49,553 bases of DNA from Treponema sp. (GTDB lineage: Bacteria > Spirochaetota > Spirochaetia > Treponematales > Breznakiellaceae). The notes under the pieces were generated by a model, which saw only the letters and a program-made list of their open reading frames with translations, was not told the origin of the DNA and searched no databases. Of the stretch, positions 27,556 through 35,265 are shown one piece after another. The DNA lies in NCBI GenBank assembly GCA_031286205.1, contig JAITUR010000025.1, positions 1 through 49,553 on the forward strand, read 5' to 3'. The position numbers and the translations under genes are program-made. Positions within the stretch are counted from its first letter, which is position 1. Every line of letters begins with the position of its first letter.

Positions 27556-27606
27556 AAGGCCCGTCCAGCACCTAAAAATAGATGTTGGATAGGGCTTTTT
27601 TTTAAG
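27556..27606 (+). terminator. Rho-independent terminator after paralogue 1
   Basis: An imperfect long stem (AAGGCCCGTCCAGCACCT pairing with AGATGTTGGATAGGGCTT, with G-U pairs and small mismatches) is followed by eight T's. The CCAGCACCTA / TAGATG-TTGG core recurs in the terminator at 29978, after paralogue 4. Confidence 0.85.
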
Positions 27607-27635
27607 TTTTTAAACAATCAAAACAGGAGAAATAT

Positions 27636-28151
27636 ATGAAAAAATTTGCTATTGCATTGGTATTGTGTTTAATTGTAACAGCAGGTGTTTTTGCTCAGGA
27701 CAGTTTTACGGTTGATTTATCAAAATTGGGAGAATTAAAGAATTCTGAACCTATTAACACTCCTTATGGAATGTTTGTAATTAATTTTCCGGAAGGAACA
27801 TTCCCCGCAAACCTTCCCTGGGCGCAATACAACAGGATAAGGGTAATATTTAAGTATTTTAGGGCAAATGGCGCCGAAGTAAGACAAGGCAACGAAAACG
27901 CTTTTGTCGTTCTTGTGTATGATCCCAATGGCGATGTTGCAGGTCCTCCTCAGGGACCCGGCCCCAATACCCCGGTAAAAATCTTTAATGTTGGCGGTTC
28001 CAACAATAGATCCGGAGCAATCAGCTCGCCGGCAGGAGCGGGTATAACCCCTCTTACTCAAGCCCCTGGAGCCATTCTTCTTCAAAGACAAGGACCGGAC
28101 AGCCCCGTAAGGTTTATCGAACTTGTAGAACTTACATTCTTTAAACAATAA
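27636..28151 (+). CDS. secreted protein of the tandem family, paralogue 2
   Basis: 171 aa, the closest copy of paralogue 1: after a signal peptide (MKKFAIALVLCLIVTAGVFA, then QDSFTVDLSKL) long parts are nearly identical at DNA level (for example the block encoding YDPNGD...GPNTPVKIFNVGG), so the duplication is recent or kept alike by gene conversion. Core motifs as in copy 1, including WAQYNRIRVIFKYFRANGAE and FIELVELTFFKQ. It has an AGGAGA site but no obvious promoter between it and the terminator at 27556, so its transcription is unclear (read-through or a weak promoter). Confidence 0.75.
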   Translation: MKKFAIALVLCLIVTAGVFAQDSFTVDLSKLGELKNSEPINTPYGMFVINFPEGTFPANLPWAQYNRIRVIFKYFRANGAEVRQGNENAFVVLVYDPNGDVAGPPQGPGPNTPVKIFNVGGSNNRSGAISSPAGAGITPLTQAPGAILLQRQGPDSPVRFIELVELTFFKQ

Positions 28152-28162
28152 CGCAGGATATA

Positions 28163-28192
28163 TTGACATTCCGGTTTTATCCGGTTTATACT
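28163..28192 (+). promoter_or_regulatory. promoter of paralogue 3, with a leader hairpin
   Basis: TTGACA (28163-28168), 18-bp spacer, TATACT (28187-28192). The first bases after the -35, TTCCGG, are the same as in the promoter at 29062. The leader has a GGGA-TGTAG-TCCC hairpin (28202-28214), then ACAAAGGAGTTTT and the ATG at 28243. Confidence 0.8.
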
Positions 28193-28242
28193 GAGACTTA
28201 AGGGATGTAGTCCCGCAATATAATACAAAGGAGTTTTGTAAA

Positions 28243-28995
28243 ATGAAGAATTTATCAAAATTGATGGTTATCGCTCTTGTGGCGGTATTAGTTATTGGAT
28301 TTGCAGCCGGCTGCAAAAAAACACCTACAGGAAACGATCCTTATACAATCGATCTTTCTTTGCTGCTTAAAGATGCGGACGGAAAAAGCAATCAAGGGTC
28401 AACAAACCTGGTGTCAGCGTTAGTTCCATGGCCTGTTGATTTCTGTACAAACGAAGAATATTTGGACGACGGAATCTTCTTGGGAATGACCGATGTTTGC
28501 GGTATTTGCCCAACCTGCGAAGGAAAAACAACTGTAGTTATGAATCCCGATCCACTGGAAAAAACATGGGCAGATTTTGCTCTCTACTTGCCTGAATTCC
28601 CGGCAGATATTAACTGGGCAGGCTTTAACAGAGCAAGAGTCAAGGTAAGATATTACTATGACGACTTTGTTACATTTGAACCTCGCAATAGCGCGGTAAT
28701 GGTATCTTTAATTTATGATCCGGACGGAGATTGGAGAGGTCCTGCTGAAGGTCCCGGCCCCAACACCCCGTTAAAAGCATTTAACCTGACAAATGGCAGA
28801 AGACCCGGAGAAGAAGATGCTGAAGAAGACGAACTCCCCTACGGTTCCCGCGACGGAGCTTCCGGTATTTCTTCGGAAAGAGGATCTTTCATGTTCCTGG
28901 ATAAAGCGCCATCCATTATTCTGTTCCAAAATGCTGATTCTAATGTAGCCTATGTCGAAGTAACAGAAATTACATTCTTTTTCATTCCCTTTTAA
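28243..28995 (+). CDS. lipoprotein of the tandem family, paralogue 3 (CGICPTCEGK motif)
   Basis: 250 aa. Lipoprotein signal ending VIGFAAGC. The core family motifs are present (FNRARVKVRYYYDDF, LIYDPDGDWRGP, GPNTPLKAFNLTNG, SRDGASGISS, APSIILFQN, AYVEVTEITFF), but compared with copies 1 and 2 there is an extra N-terminal segment of about 60 residues containing VCGICPTCEGKTTVVMN, a C-x2-C-x2-C motif, plus an acidic loop PGEEDAEEDELPYGSRDG. The cysteines could bind a metal or make disulfides. Anchored to a membrane, unlike copies 1 and 2. It has its own promoter and terminator. Confidence 0.75.
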   Translation: MKNLSKLMVIALVAVLVIGFAAGCKKTPTGNDPYTIDLSLLLKDADGKSNQGSTNLVSALVPWPVDFCTNEEYLDDGIFLGMTDVCGICPTCEGKTTVVMNPDPLEKTWADFALYLPEFPADINWAGFNRARVKVRYYYDDFVTFEPRNSAVMVSLIYDPDGDWRGPAEGPGPNTPLKAFNLTNGRRPGEEDAEEDELPYGSRDGASGISSERGSFMFLDKAPSIILFQNADSNVAYVEVTEITFFFIPF

Positions 28996-29022
28996 TTAAT
29001 TATTGTAATTAATTAAATTGAT

Positions 29023-29060
29023 GTGGGGCTGTCGAAAGCATTTTCGGCAGCCCCATTTTT
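29023..29060 (+). terminator. Rho-independent terminator after paralogue 3
   Basis: A strong stem, TGGGGCTGTCGAAA pairing with TTTCGGCAGCCCCA around a short GCAT loop region, with one mismatch, followed by five T's. It ends just before the TTGACA of the next promoter. Confidence 0.9.
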
Positions 29061-29061
29061 G

Positions 29062-29091
29062 TTGACATTCCGGCATAATACCCTTTATACT
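29062..29091 (+). promoter_or_regulatory. promoter of paralogue 4
   Basis: TTGACA (29062-29067), 18-bp spacer, TATACT (29086-29091); TTGACATTCCGG is identical to the promoter of paralogue 3. It is directly followed by a perfect 8-bp leader hairpin. Confidence 0.85.
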
Positions 29092-29094
29092 ATA

Positions 29095-29117
29095 TTTACG
29101 GGATTATTCCCCGTAAA
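29095..29117 (+). promoter_or_regulatory. leader hairpin of paralogue 4
   Basis: TTTACGGG (29095-29102), 7-nt loop, CCCGTAAA (29110-29117), a perfect 8-bp stem at the very 5' end of the predicted transcript. The paralogue 3 leader has the related GGGA/TCCC stem in the same place, and both are followed by ACAAAGGAGTTTT. It may stabilise the mRNA 5' end or bind a regulator. Confidence 0.6.
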
Positions 29118-29138
29118 ATATACAAAGGAGTTTTTATA

Positions 29139-29957
29139 ATGAAAAAAAGTACATTAAAAATTTTGGCTGCAGCCATTGCAGTAATCTTGGCGGCAGGATT
29201 TATAACCGGCTGTAAACCCAAAATAGTAGTAGAACCCTATTCTATCGATCTTTCTACATTGCTTGCCGATGCAGACATTAAATTTGTAGACCCTTACAGC
29301 TCCAGCCCTCCGCCGGCAACAAACTTAATATCGGCGGTTGTTCCGTGGACTTCTACCATTTGCGCAAATCTTTACAAATTGGGCGACGGAATTTTCGAAG
29401 ATAAAGAAGATGCTTGCGGTATTTGTCCGACTTGCGAAGGAAAAACTCATGTAGTTATGAACAGCATGGCGCATATAGAGCAATGGCAGGATTTTCCAAT
29501 TTATTTGCCGGAAATGCCGGAAGATATAGAATGGAATAAATTTAACAGGGTAAGAATTAGGGTAAGATATTACTATGATGATTTTGAAGAAGTAGATCCC
29601 GCCAATAACAAGGTTATGGTGTCTTTTATTCATAATCCAGACGGCGACTGGAGAGGTCCTCAAAATAACCCCGATGAATGTTTTATGTTTGGCAAATCTA
29701 TTGATGATTGCAGACATAGCACCAAATGTAATATTATTTTAAAGCAGTTTAACCTTACAAACGGCAGAAGACCCGGAGAAGAAAGTGTCGAAGAAGACGA
29801 ATTGCCGTTTGGTTCCCGCGACGGAGCTTCCGGTGTTTCATCAAACAAGGGTGCGCTGGTATTCCTGGATAGACCCCCTACAATTATTCTTTTCCAAAAT
29901 GCGGATGTCGCTGTAGCCTATATCGAAATTACGGAAATTACATTCTTTAGAAATTAA
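29139..29957 (+). CDS. lipoprotein of the tandem family, paralogue 4 (CGICPTCEGK motif, extra Cys loop)
   Basis: 272 aa. Lipoprotein signal ending AAGFITGC. It carries the same ACGICPTCEGKTHVVMN segment as paralogue 3 and the core motifs FNRVRIRVRYYYDDF, FIHNPDGDWRGP, LKQFNLTNGRRPGEE, SRDGASGVSS, PPTIILFQN and AYIEITEITFF. The GPNTP element of the other copies is replaced by a 20-residue loop with three cysteines (DECFMFGKSIDDCRHSTKCN). This loop could make disulfides or bind metal. Own promoter, hairpin leader and terminator. Confidence 0.75.
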   Translation: MKKSTLKILAAAIAVILAAGFITGCKPKIVVEPYSIDLSTLLADADIKFVDPYSSSPPPATNLISAVVPWTSTICANLYKLGDGIFEDKEDACGICPTCEGKTHVVMNSMAHIEQWQDFPIYLPEMPEDIEWNKFNRVRIRVRYYYDDFEEVDPANNKVMVSFIHNPDGDWRGPQNNPDECFMFGKSIDDCRHSTKCNIILKQFNLTNGRRPGEESVEEDELPFGSRDGASGVSSNKGALVFLDRPPTIILFQNADVAVAYIEITEITFFRN

Positions 29958-29977
29958 AACTTAAACAAGCAAAAAAT

Positions 29978-30013
29978 TACCCAGCACCTAAATTCTTAGA
30001 TGCTGGGTTTTTT
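29978..30013 (+). terminator. Rho-independent terminator after paralogue 4
   Basis: ACCCAGCACCTAA pairing with TTAGATGCTGGGT (one mismatch) around ATTC, followed by a run of T's. It may also serve the convergent solute-binding gene. Confidence 0.9.
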
Positions 30014-30032
30014 AATGCTTTACGCGTTGCGT

Positions 30033-31580
30033 TTATCTTGCGGGGTACAGTGACGCTCTTTCGTCAAGAACTTCTTGTCCGCCGGTAGCAAGGAAATCTG
30101 CTACACCGGCATCCCAGATACGATCAAAGTCCGCAGGGCGGCATTGAATTGCCTGTGCAAGAAGTGTATCTACTTTTGCCTGAAGGTCTGCGGCATACTG
30201 GTTAACAGTTGTTGTTGCCTGATATACGGCAGCAGAGCGGGCTCCGCGGACAGATGTCGCGTATGCTTCTACGATTACTTCTGCAGGAATTGCGCCATAG
30301 CTTAACGCCAATACTCTGGCGTTCTTTTCGTTGCTTCCCAATTCTACGCCGTTCATTGGCATTGTCATATCAATGTTTTGCGGAGAGTTCTGGAACCATT
30401 TGTCGCCGGCAGGGCGTCCCTGAATACTGGGAATACCATTAATAAGAACATGGTTTACGCCTTCATGACCAAGCTGGAGGAAACCGAAATTTTCCGGTTT
30501 TGCAAGCCAGTTAAGATAGCGAAGAGCGGCAATGTGCGAACCTTTTGCTTCGGCGGTCTTGGGAATAAATATCTGCAAGCCGACTTTGTCCATTATGTCT
30601 TTGTTTTTAAAACAATCAACAACAACATAATTTGCTCCGGGAACATTTGCCTGAAGGTCTTCCAGAATTCTGCTGTCCTGGCGATACGGAAGATCCCAGT
30701 TTTGGCAGAATGCGCCGACAACGCCGCTTTTAATAAGATTAAAGAATGCTTCAGTAGTTGTCATAAGCGGGAAGTCCTGGTAAATGATTCTTTCATTGTA
30801 CCATTTGTTCATTTCGCGTACGCCGTCTTTATAACCCGGCATTAAAATATTGCGCTCGTGGATGCTGTAAACCCAGCGATCTCTGTCACTTAATTCCTGG
30901 ATAAAGTGATTCATTGGGTTAGCTAACCCCCAGCGGACATCGTTGTTCTGCCCAAAAGGAACGACTCTGGATACACCCAAAGCTGCGGCATTGTCACGGA
31001 AAGCGACAAGAGCGGCATAAAATTCTTCCGGTGTTTGGGGAATGCCAAGACCAAGTTTGTCCAGCCAATCTTTGCGAATAAACACATTTCTTTGTGCCAA
31101 TGCTACGCGATAGCTTGGGATCGAGTAAATGTGTCCGGTTTGCGGGTCTGCGTTGCGGTAAATAAAATCTTTACCGGGGAACGCGGGATCTTCGCCGAGC
31201 AATTTCTTTAAATCCGGCAGATGGCGGTCTATGTGCGGAGCCAGATTTAAAATACCGCCCTGATCACGGAAGCTGGCAACCATGTCGCCGGCATAAGTGT
31301 AGCACAGATCCGGTGCATCGCCGGATGCCATCAAGTTTACAATGTCAGTGTTTTCAGACCAGCGTCCTACGGGGACAAAGGTAATATCGATATTAAGATC
31401 GGCTTTTACCTTTTCTTTTACCCAGTTAGTCCATTCATTGTCATCTGCCAGGGATCTTCCGTCAGATGTACCGCGGTTAAAAATTTCTACGGTCAGCTGG
31501 GCAGGCTCCCTATTACAGCCTGTGGTTACAAGAGTCATGGCTACTAATAAAATAACCAGAACTAATGCCAATTTTTTCAT
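30033..31580 (-). CDS. ABC transporter oligosaccharide-binding lipoprotein (LplA/YtcQ type)
   Basis: 515 aa. GAGGAGG lies just before the ATG at 31580; an upstream extension of 94 codons is not used because it lacks such a site. Lipoprotein signal MKKLALVLVILLVAMTLVTTGC. The mature part is a family 1-type solute-binding protein: NLMASGDAPDLCYTY near the N-terminus, IYSIPSYRVALAQRNVFIRKDWLDKLGL, then TPEEFYAALVAFRD, and a C-terminal lobe. This is the long LplA-type binding protein paired with LplB/YtcP permeases, commonly for complex oligosaccharides. Third gene of the importer operon (permeases first). The ATP-binding subunit is not encoded here; these systems usually share one. Confidence 0.9.
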   Translation of the reverse strand: MKKLALVLVILLVAMTLVTTGCNREPAQLTVEIFNRGTSDGRSLADDNEWTNWVKEKVKADLNIDITFVPVGRWSENTDIVNLMASGDAPDLCYTYAGDMVASFRDQGGILNLAPHIDRHLPDLKKLLGEDPAFPGKDFIYRNADPQTGHIYSIPSYRVALAQRNVFIRKDWLDKLGLGIPQTPEEFYAALVAFRDNAAALGVSRVVPFGQNNDVRWGLANPMNHFIQELSDRDRWVYSIHERNILMPGYKDGVREMNKWYNERIIYQDFPLMTTTEAFFNLIKSGVVGAFCQNWDLPYRQDSRILEDLQANVPGANYVVVDCFKNKDIMDKVGLQIFIPKTAEAKGSHIAALRYLNWLAKPENFGFLQLGHEGVNHVLINGIPSIQGRPAGDKWFQNSPQNIDMTMPMNGVELGSNEKNARVLALSYGAIPAEVIVEAYATSVRGARSAAVYQATTTVNQYAADLQAKVDTLLAQAIQCRPADFDRIWDAGVADFLATGGQEVLDERASLYPAR

Positions 31581-31645
31581 AAAATCCTCCTCGAATTTTC
31601 TTATGATATCCGGGCTTCTTGTACCCGGTAACATACTAAATAATT

Positions 31646-32560
31646 CTAACCTTTTACCGCTCCAATTGTAACCCCCGCTATAAAATATCGTTGTAACCAG
31701 GGGTAAACAATAAGGATTGGGACAGTTGCAAACATAATTGCCGCCGCTTTTATGGCATCTGATGCTATAGGAATATTTCCGGCAACCATTTCTACTGTAG
31801 TAAAATCTATAGAAGTTGTGTCTTGAATAAGCTGCCAAAGCTTTAACTGAATGGGAACCCATTGCGGCGCACGATTAATGTAAAGAAGGGCATCGCCAAA
31901 TCCGTTCCAGCGCCCTACCGCATAAAAAAGCGAGAGGGTTGCAAGTACCGGTCCCGACAAGGGCAGGTAAATTCTTGTTAAAACCGTAAACGGATTTGCT
32001 CCGTCGATCTCTGCGGATTCCCTTAAACTGTCCGGTATTCCAAAGAAGAAGCTTCGTAGAATTATCATATTAAAAACCGAAAGACAGTTAGGTATAATTA
32101 AAACAAGCGGATTGTTAAGAAGCCCAAGGGATCTCATTAATATATAGTTTGGAATTGTTCCCGCATTAAAGTACATTGTAAAAATTATTATTGTATTGAT
32201 AAGGCCTTTTCCCCTTAGCCATCCATAGGTAAGCGGATATGCGCACAGAATTGTCATTGCAAGCGAAACAAGGGTGCAAATTATCGTAAGAATTGCAGTC
32301 CACCACATGGAACGGGTAAAATCTTTGTCTAAAAATACATATCTGTAAGATTCCAAAGTTGCTCCGGTGCGGAAAGAGTGATTCTCGGCTTTGTAAACAA
32401 CCGGAATAAATTTAACCTTGTTATTAATAACGGACTGAGAACTGCTTAAAGACTGTGCAAGAAGATTTATCATGGGAAGAATGCAAAGAAGAACTGCGCC
32501 AAGACAAATTGCCGCTACGATCAAGTCCCCGATTTTTGCTTTTTTTGTTCTAATAATCAT
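31646..32560 (-). CDS. ABC sugar transporter permease (YtcP/LplC type)
   Basis: 304 aa, six predicted membrane segments. The EAA loop that contacts the ATPase reads ESAEIDGANPFTVLTRIYLPLSGP. The C-terminus (YPWLQRYFIAGVTIGAVKG) is the family's typical end. It follows the LplB-type permease by nine bases and precedes the binding protein by 65. Substrate specificity is not readable, but the divergent GH1 gene suggests beta-linked gluco- or xylo-oligosaccharides. Confidence 0.93.
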   Translation of the reverse strand: MIIRTKKAKIGDLIVAAICLGAVLLCILPMINLLAQSLSSSQSVINNKVKFIPVVYKAENHSFRTGATLESYRYVFLDKDFTRSMWWTAILTIICTLVSLAMTILCAYPLTYGWLRGKGLINTIIIFTMYFNAGTIPNYILMRSLGLLNNPLVLIIPNCLSVFNMIILRSFFFGIPDSLRESAEIDGANPFTVLTRIYLPLSGPVLATLSLFYAVGRWNGFGDALLYINRAPQWVPIQLKLWQLIQDTTSIDFTTVEMVAGNIPIASDAIKAAAIMFATVPILIVYPWLQRYFIAGVTIGAVKG

Positions 32561-32569
32561 ATTTTCTCC

Positions 32570-33841
32570 TTACCAAATTCCCCGTTCGCCAAGTCTTCTT
32601 GCTATTGTGTTGGCTGCTACAAGGAATATTACACAAATAATAGATTGGAAAAGTCCTATTGCCGCAGTCAGCGAGAATTGGAATGATTGTATACCCACGC
32701 GATACACCAATGTCGATAATACATCCGCTACATCTCTTACAATGGGGTTTGCCATTGTAAACGGACGATCAAGCTCTATACCCAGAATTCGTCCTATATT
32801 CATAATTAACAAGATAACAATTGTCGGGCGAATTCCCGGCAGGGTAATATTCCAAAGTTTGCGCCAACGCCCTGCGCCGTCAACTTCCGCCGCTTCGTAT
32901 AATTCGGGATTAATGCCTGTAATTGCGGCAAGGTAAATAATGGTACCCCAGCCCATTTCCTTCCATACGCCAAAAAGAATATATGTTAAAACCCAATTCC
33001 CCTTATCCATAAGAAAATTGATTTTATCCATTCCTAAATTTTCCGCAAGAAAGATATTAACAACGCCGGTTTCAGTCGCTAAAAGTCTGGTTGCAATACC
33101 GGATACTATAATCCACGATAAAAAGTGGGGAAGATAAATAATGGTTTGGGTTACTCTTTTAAAATTACGAAAAATAAGCTCGTTTAATAAAAGCGCAAGA
33201 ATGATTGGAGCGGGAAAGCCCATTAAAAGATCTAGAAAATTTAACCATAAAGTGTTGCGGATTGCTCTCCAGAAATCCCTGGATTGAAATGCTGTTTTAA
33301 ACCAGTCAAAGCCAACCCAGTGGCTGCAGTTTTGTTTATGGCCGTAAACTTCACAGCAAATAGTGCGCCCGCAGGCAATAGTGTGTCCCTCGCTTCTTGT
33401 TAACCCCGCACTTTGTAATATAGTTGTTAAACCCTCTGCTTCCGCAGGATCTTCTGTTTCTATCAGTTCTGATATAGCCGGTATATCTTCGGGAATATCT
33501 TCCGGAGCACCTTCCGTTTTTTCTTCCGGTTCTTGTGTAGCAAGAAGAAAGCTCAAAAGATCCCCGCCCATCGAAGTTGCGCCTGTTCTGTCAGTATCTG
33601 AAACCGTCAGGTTAAGTTCTAGTTCGTGACAGTATTTTTCTTCGCTTGCTGCCCAAACACCATGAAAAATATTGTAATTTTTAAAAGCAATAACTATATT
33701 TGTCATTGGAATATATCGAAATATAGTAAAAAAAGCTATTGGAAGCAAAAGCATAAGATAAAGCATCCATGAACGCTTAAAATAACTGGATTTGCCAAGT
33801 ATTTTGGGCACTTTAGGAACATTATCAACTTTTTTATTCAT
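32570..33841 (-). CDS. ABC sugar transporter permease (LplB type) with a ~110-residue periplasmic insertion
   Basis: 423 aa from the ATG at 33841; a longer frame begins at a TTG that is actually the -35 box. TM1 (WMLYLMLLLPIAFFTIFRYI) is followed, after YNIFHGVWA, by about 110 residues (roughly 66-174) absent from ordinary LplB proteins of about 310 aa. The insert has an acidic Pro/Glu run (EPEEKTEGAPEDIPEDIPA) and five cysteines including ACGRTICCEVYGHKQNC. The normal sequence resumes at WVGFDWFKTAF. The EAA motif is YEAAEVDGAGRWRKLWNITLPG. The insert falls in the first extracytoplasmic loop, facing the binding protein. The mRNA looks leaderless. Confidence 0.9.
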   Translation of the reverse strand: MNKKVDNVPKVPKILGKSSYFKRSWMLYLMLLLPIAFFTIFRYIPMTNIVIAFKNYNIFHGVWAASEEKYCHELELNLTVSDTDRTGATSMGGDLLSFLLATQEPEEKTEGAPEDIPEDIPAISELIETEDPAEAEGLTTILQSAGLTRSEGHTIACGRTICCEVYGHKQNCSHWVGFDWFKTAFQSRDFWRAIRNTLWLNFLDLLMGFPAPIILALLLNELIFRNFKRVTQTIIYLPHFLSWIIVSGIATRLLATETGVVNIFLAENLGMDKINFLMDKGNWVLTYILFGVWKEMGWGTIIYLAAITGINPELYEAAEVDGAGRWRKLWNITLPGIRPTIVILLIMNIGRILGIELDRPFTMANPIVRDVADVLSTLVYRVGIQSFQFSLTAAIGLFQSIICVIFLVAANTIARRLGERGIW

Positions 33842-33848
33842 TAAGTAT

Positions 33849-33877
33849 ATGATATAGTTAATGTTAACATTAGTCAA
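33849..33877 (-). promoter_or_regulatory. leaderless promoter of the importer operon
   Basis: On the minus strand: TTGACT (33877-33872), 17-bp spacer, TATCAT (33854-33849), seven bases, ATG at 33841. Predicted +1 is one base before the ATG. There is no room for a Shine-Dalgarno site. Confidence 0.7.
33859..33872. promoter_or_regulatory. probable operator: 14-bp palindrome TAATGTTAACATTA
   Basis: A perfect palindrome that fills most of the spacer between the -35 and -10 boxes of the importer promoter and lies upstream of the divergent GH1 gene. A repressor there could control both. I cannot name the protein; no regulator gene is adjacent. Confidence 0.55.
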
Positions 33878-33890
33878 GGCAGGGTTAAAT

Positions 33891-35240
33891 ATGAATAAAC
33901 TCGATTTTCCGGCAGATTTTCTTTGGGGAACAGCTACAGCCAGTTATCAGGTGGAGGGCGCAGCTTACGAAGGCGGCAGAGGAGAATGTATCTGGGATAC
34001 TTTTTCTCGCAGGCCCGGGGCAGTCTATGCCGGCGAAAATGGGAATGTTGCCTGCGATCAGTATCATCGCTATGTCGAAGATGCCGAAATAATGTCAGAG
34101 CTGGGTTTTAAAAGTTACCGGTTCTCCATTGCCTGGCCGCGAATCTTTCCTTCGGGAACAGGTAATGTAAATAAGGAAGGAATCGAATATTATCGTAATC
34201 TTTGCAAGGAATTAAAAAAGCGGGGTATTCAAACCTGCGCCACTCTTTATCATTGGGATCTGCCTCAGGCGCTGGAGGATGCAGGCGGCTGGGCTAACCG
34301 TTCGATAGTAGACGCTTTTAGAAATTATGCCAAAACCTGTTATAAAGAACTTGGCGATTTAATTGATATGTGGATAACAATAAACGAACCTTTTTGCGTG
34401 GCTTATCTTGGTTATTTGTTTGGCGTACACGCGCCGGGAATTAAAGATCAAGATAAAGCATTGGCTGCGGTTCATCATGTTAATATGGCTCATGGTGTTG
34501 CTGTGCAGGAGTATCGCGCCAGCGGTTTAAAAGCACCAATCGGCATAACATGGAATCCAAGTACGCCGCGCCCTGCAACAAAAAGCGAAGCAGATAAAAA
34601 AGCCGCAGATATTGCCAGAGCATTTTATACCGAGGTTTTTATTTTTCCATGTTTGGGCAAGGGGTATCCGGAGCTTGTTACAAAAGATCTGGGACTAAAA
34701 CTGCCTGTAAAAGACGGCGATATGGAAATAATCGCGCAGCCTATCGATTTTCTTGGTGTTAATTATTACAGCGAGAGTCCTGCATTTGCCGACAACAATG
34801 CTCCGTATAAATTTTCGTTTAAAAGTTTTTGGCAGGAGGCAACGGCTATGGGTTGGCCTTATACGCCTTATGGACTTAAACGGCAGCTTAAATGGATTGC
34901 GGAAATTTCGAAGGGTGCGTTTAATGCAGATAAGGAAATTCCCATTTACATTACGGAAAACGGCTGTGCCTGCGAAGATGTGGTTGCCGACGGCAGAGTT
35001 CATGATTCGCAAAGGGTTAAATATTTACAGCAGCATCTTGCAATCTGTGCAGATATAATAAAAGAGGGAGTTCCGCTAAAGGGTTATTTCGTGTGGTCGC
35101 TTTTGGATAATTTTGAATGGGCTTTTGGCTACACAAAACGCTTTGGCATTATCCATGTTGATTTTAAAACATTAAAACGCACAATTAAGGACAGCGCATA
35201 TTTCCTGCGTGATGTAATTACAGGTTTTGGAGAGTGGTAA
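33891..35240 (+). CDS. bglA: GH1 beta-glucosidase
   Basis: 449 aa, no signal peptide, so cytoplasmic; it should split beta-glucosides brought in by the divergent importer. Motifs: FLWGTATASYQVEG at the N-terminus, acid/base Glu in WITINEPFC, nucleophile Glu in IYITENGCA, plus WSLLDNFEWAFGYTKRFG near the C-terminus. Length is typical. The ATG at 33891 is used; the frame can be extended upstream, but those codons lie in the shared regulatory region. A short AGGG lies near the start. Whether it prefers cellobiose, aryl-glucosides or 6-phospho sugars is not decided, but the ABC-type neighbour argues against phosphorylated substrates. Confidence 0.95.
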   Translation: MNKLDFPADFLWGTATASYQVEGAAYEGGRGECIWDTFSRRPGAVYAGENGNVACDQYHRYVEDAEIMSELGFKSYRFSIAWPRIFPSGTGNVNKEGIEYYRNLCKELKKRGIQTCATLYHWDLPQALEDAGGWANRSIVDAFRNYAKTCYKELGDLIDMWITINEPFCVAYLGYLFGVHAPGIKDQDKALAAVHHVNMAHGVAVQEYRASGLKAPIGITWNPSTPRPATKSEADKKAADIARAFYTEVFIFPCLGKGYPELVTKDLGLKLPVKDGDMEIIAQPIDFLGVNYYSESPAFADNNAPYKFSFKSFWQEATAMGWPYTPYGLKRQLKWIAEISKGAFNADKEIPIYITENGCACEDVVADGRVHDSQRVKYLQQHLAICADIIKEGVPLKGYFVWSLLDNFEWAFGYTKRFGIIHVDFKTLKRTIKDSAYFLRDVITGFGEW

Positions 35241-35265
35241 GGGCGGTGTTTAGGAGCGGTAGTTA

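Noticed and set aside
31581-31862. N-terminal extension of the solute-binding protein
   Set aside because: The 94 extra codons precede a textbook GAGGAGG site and lipoprotein signal, and overlap the permease gene.
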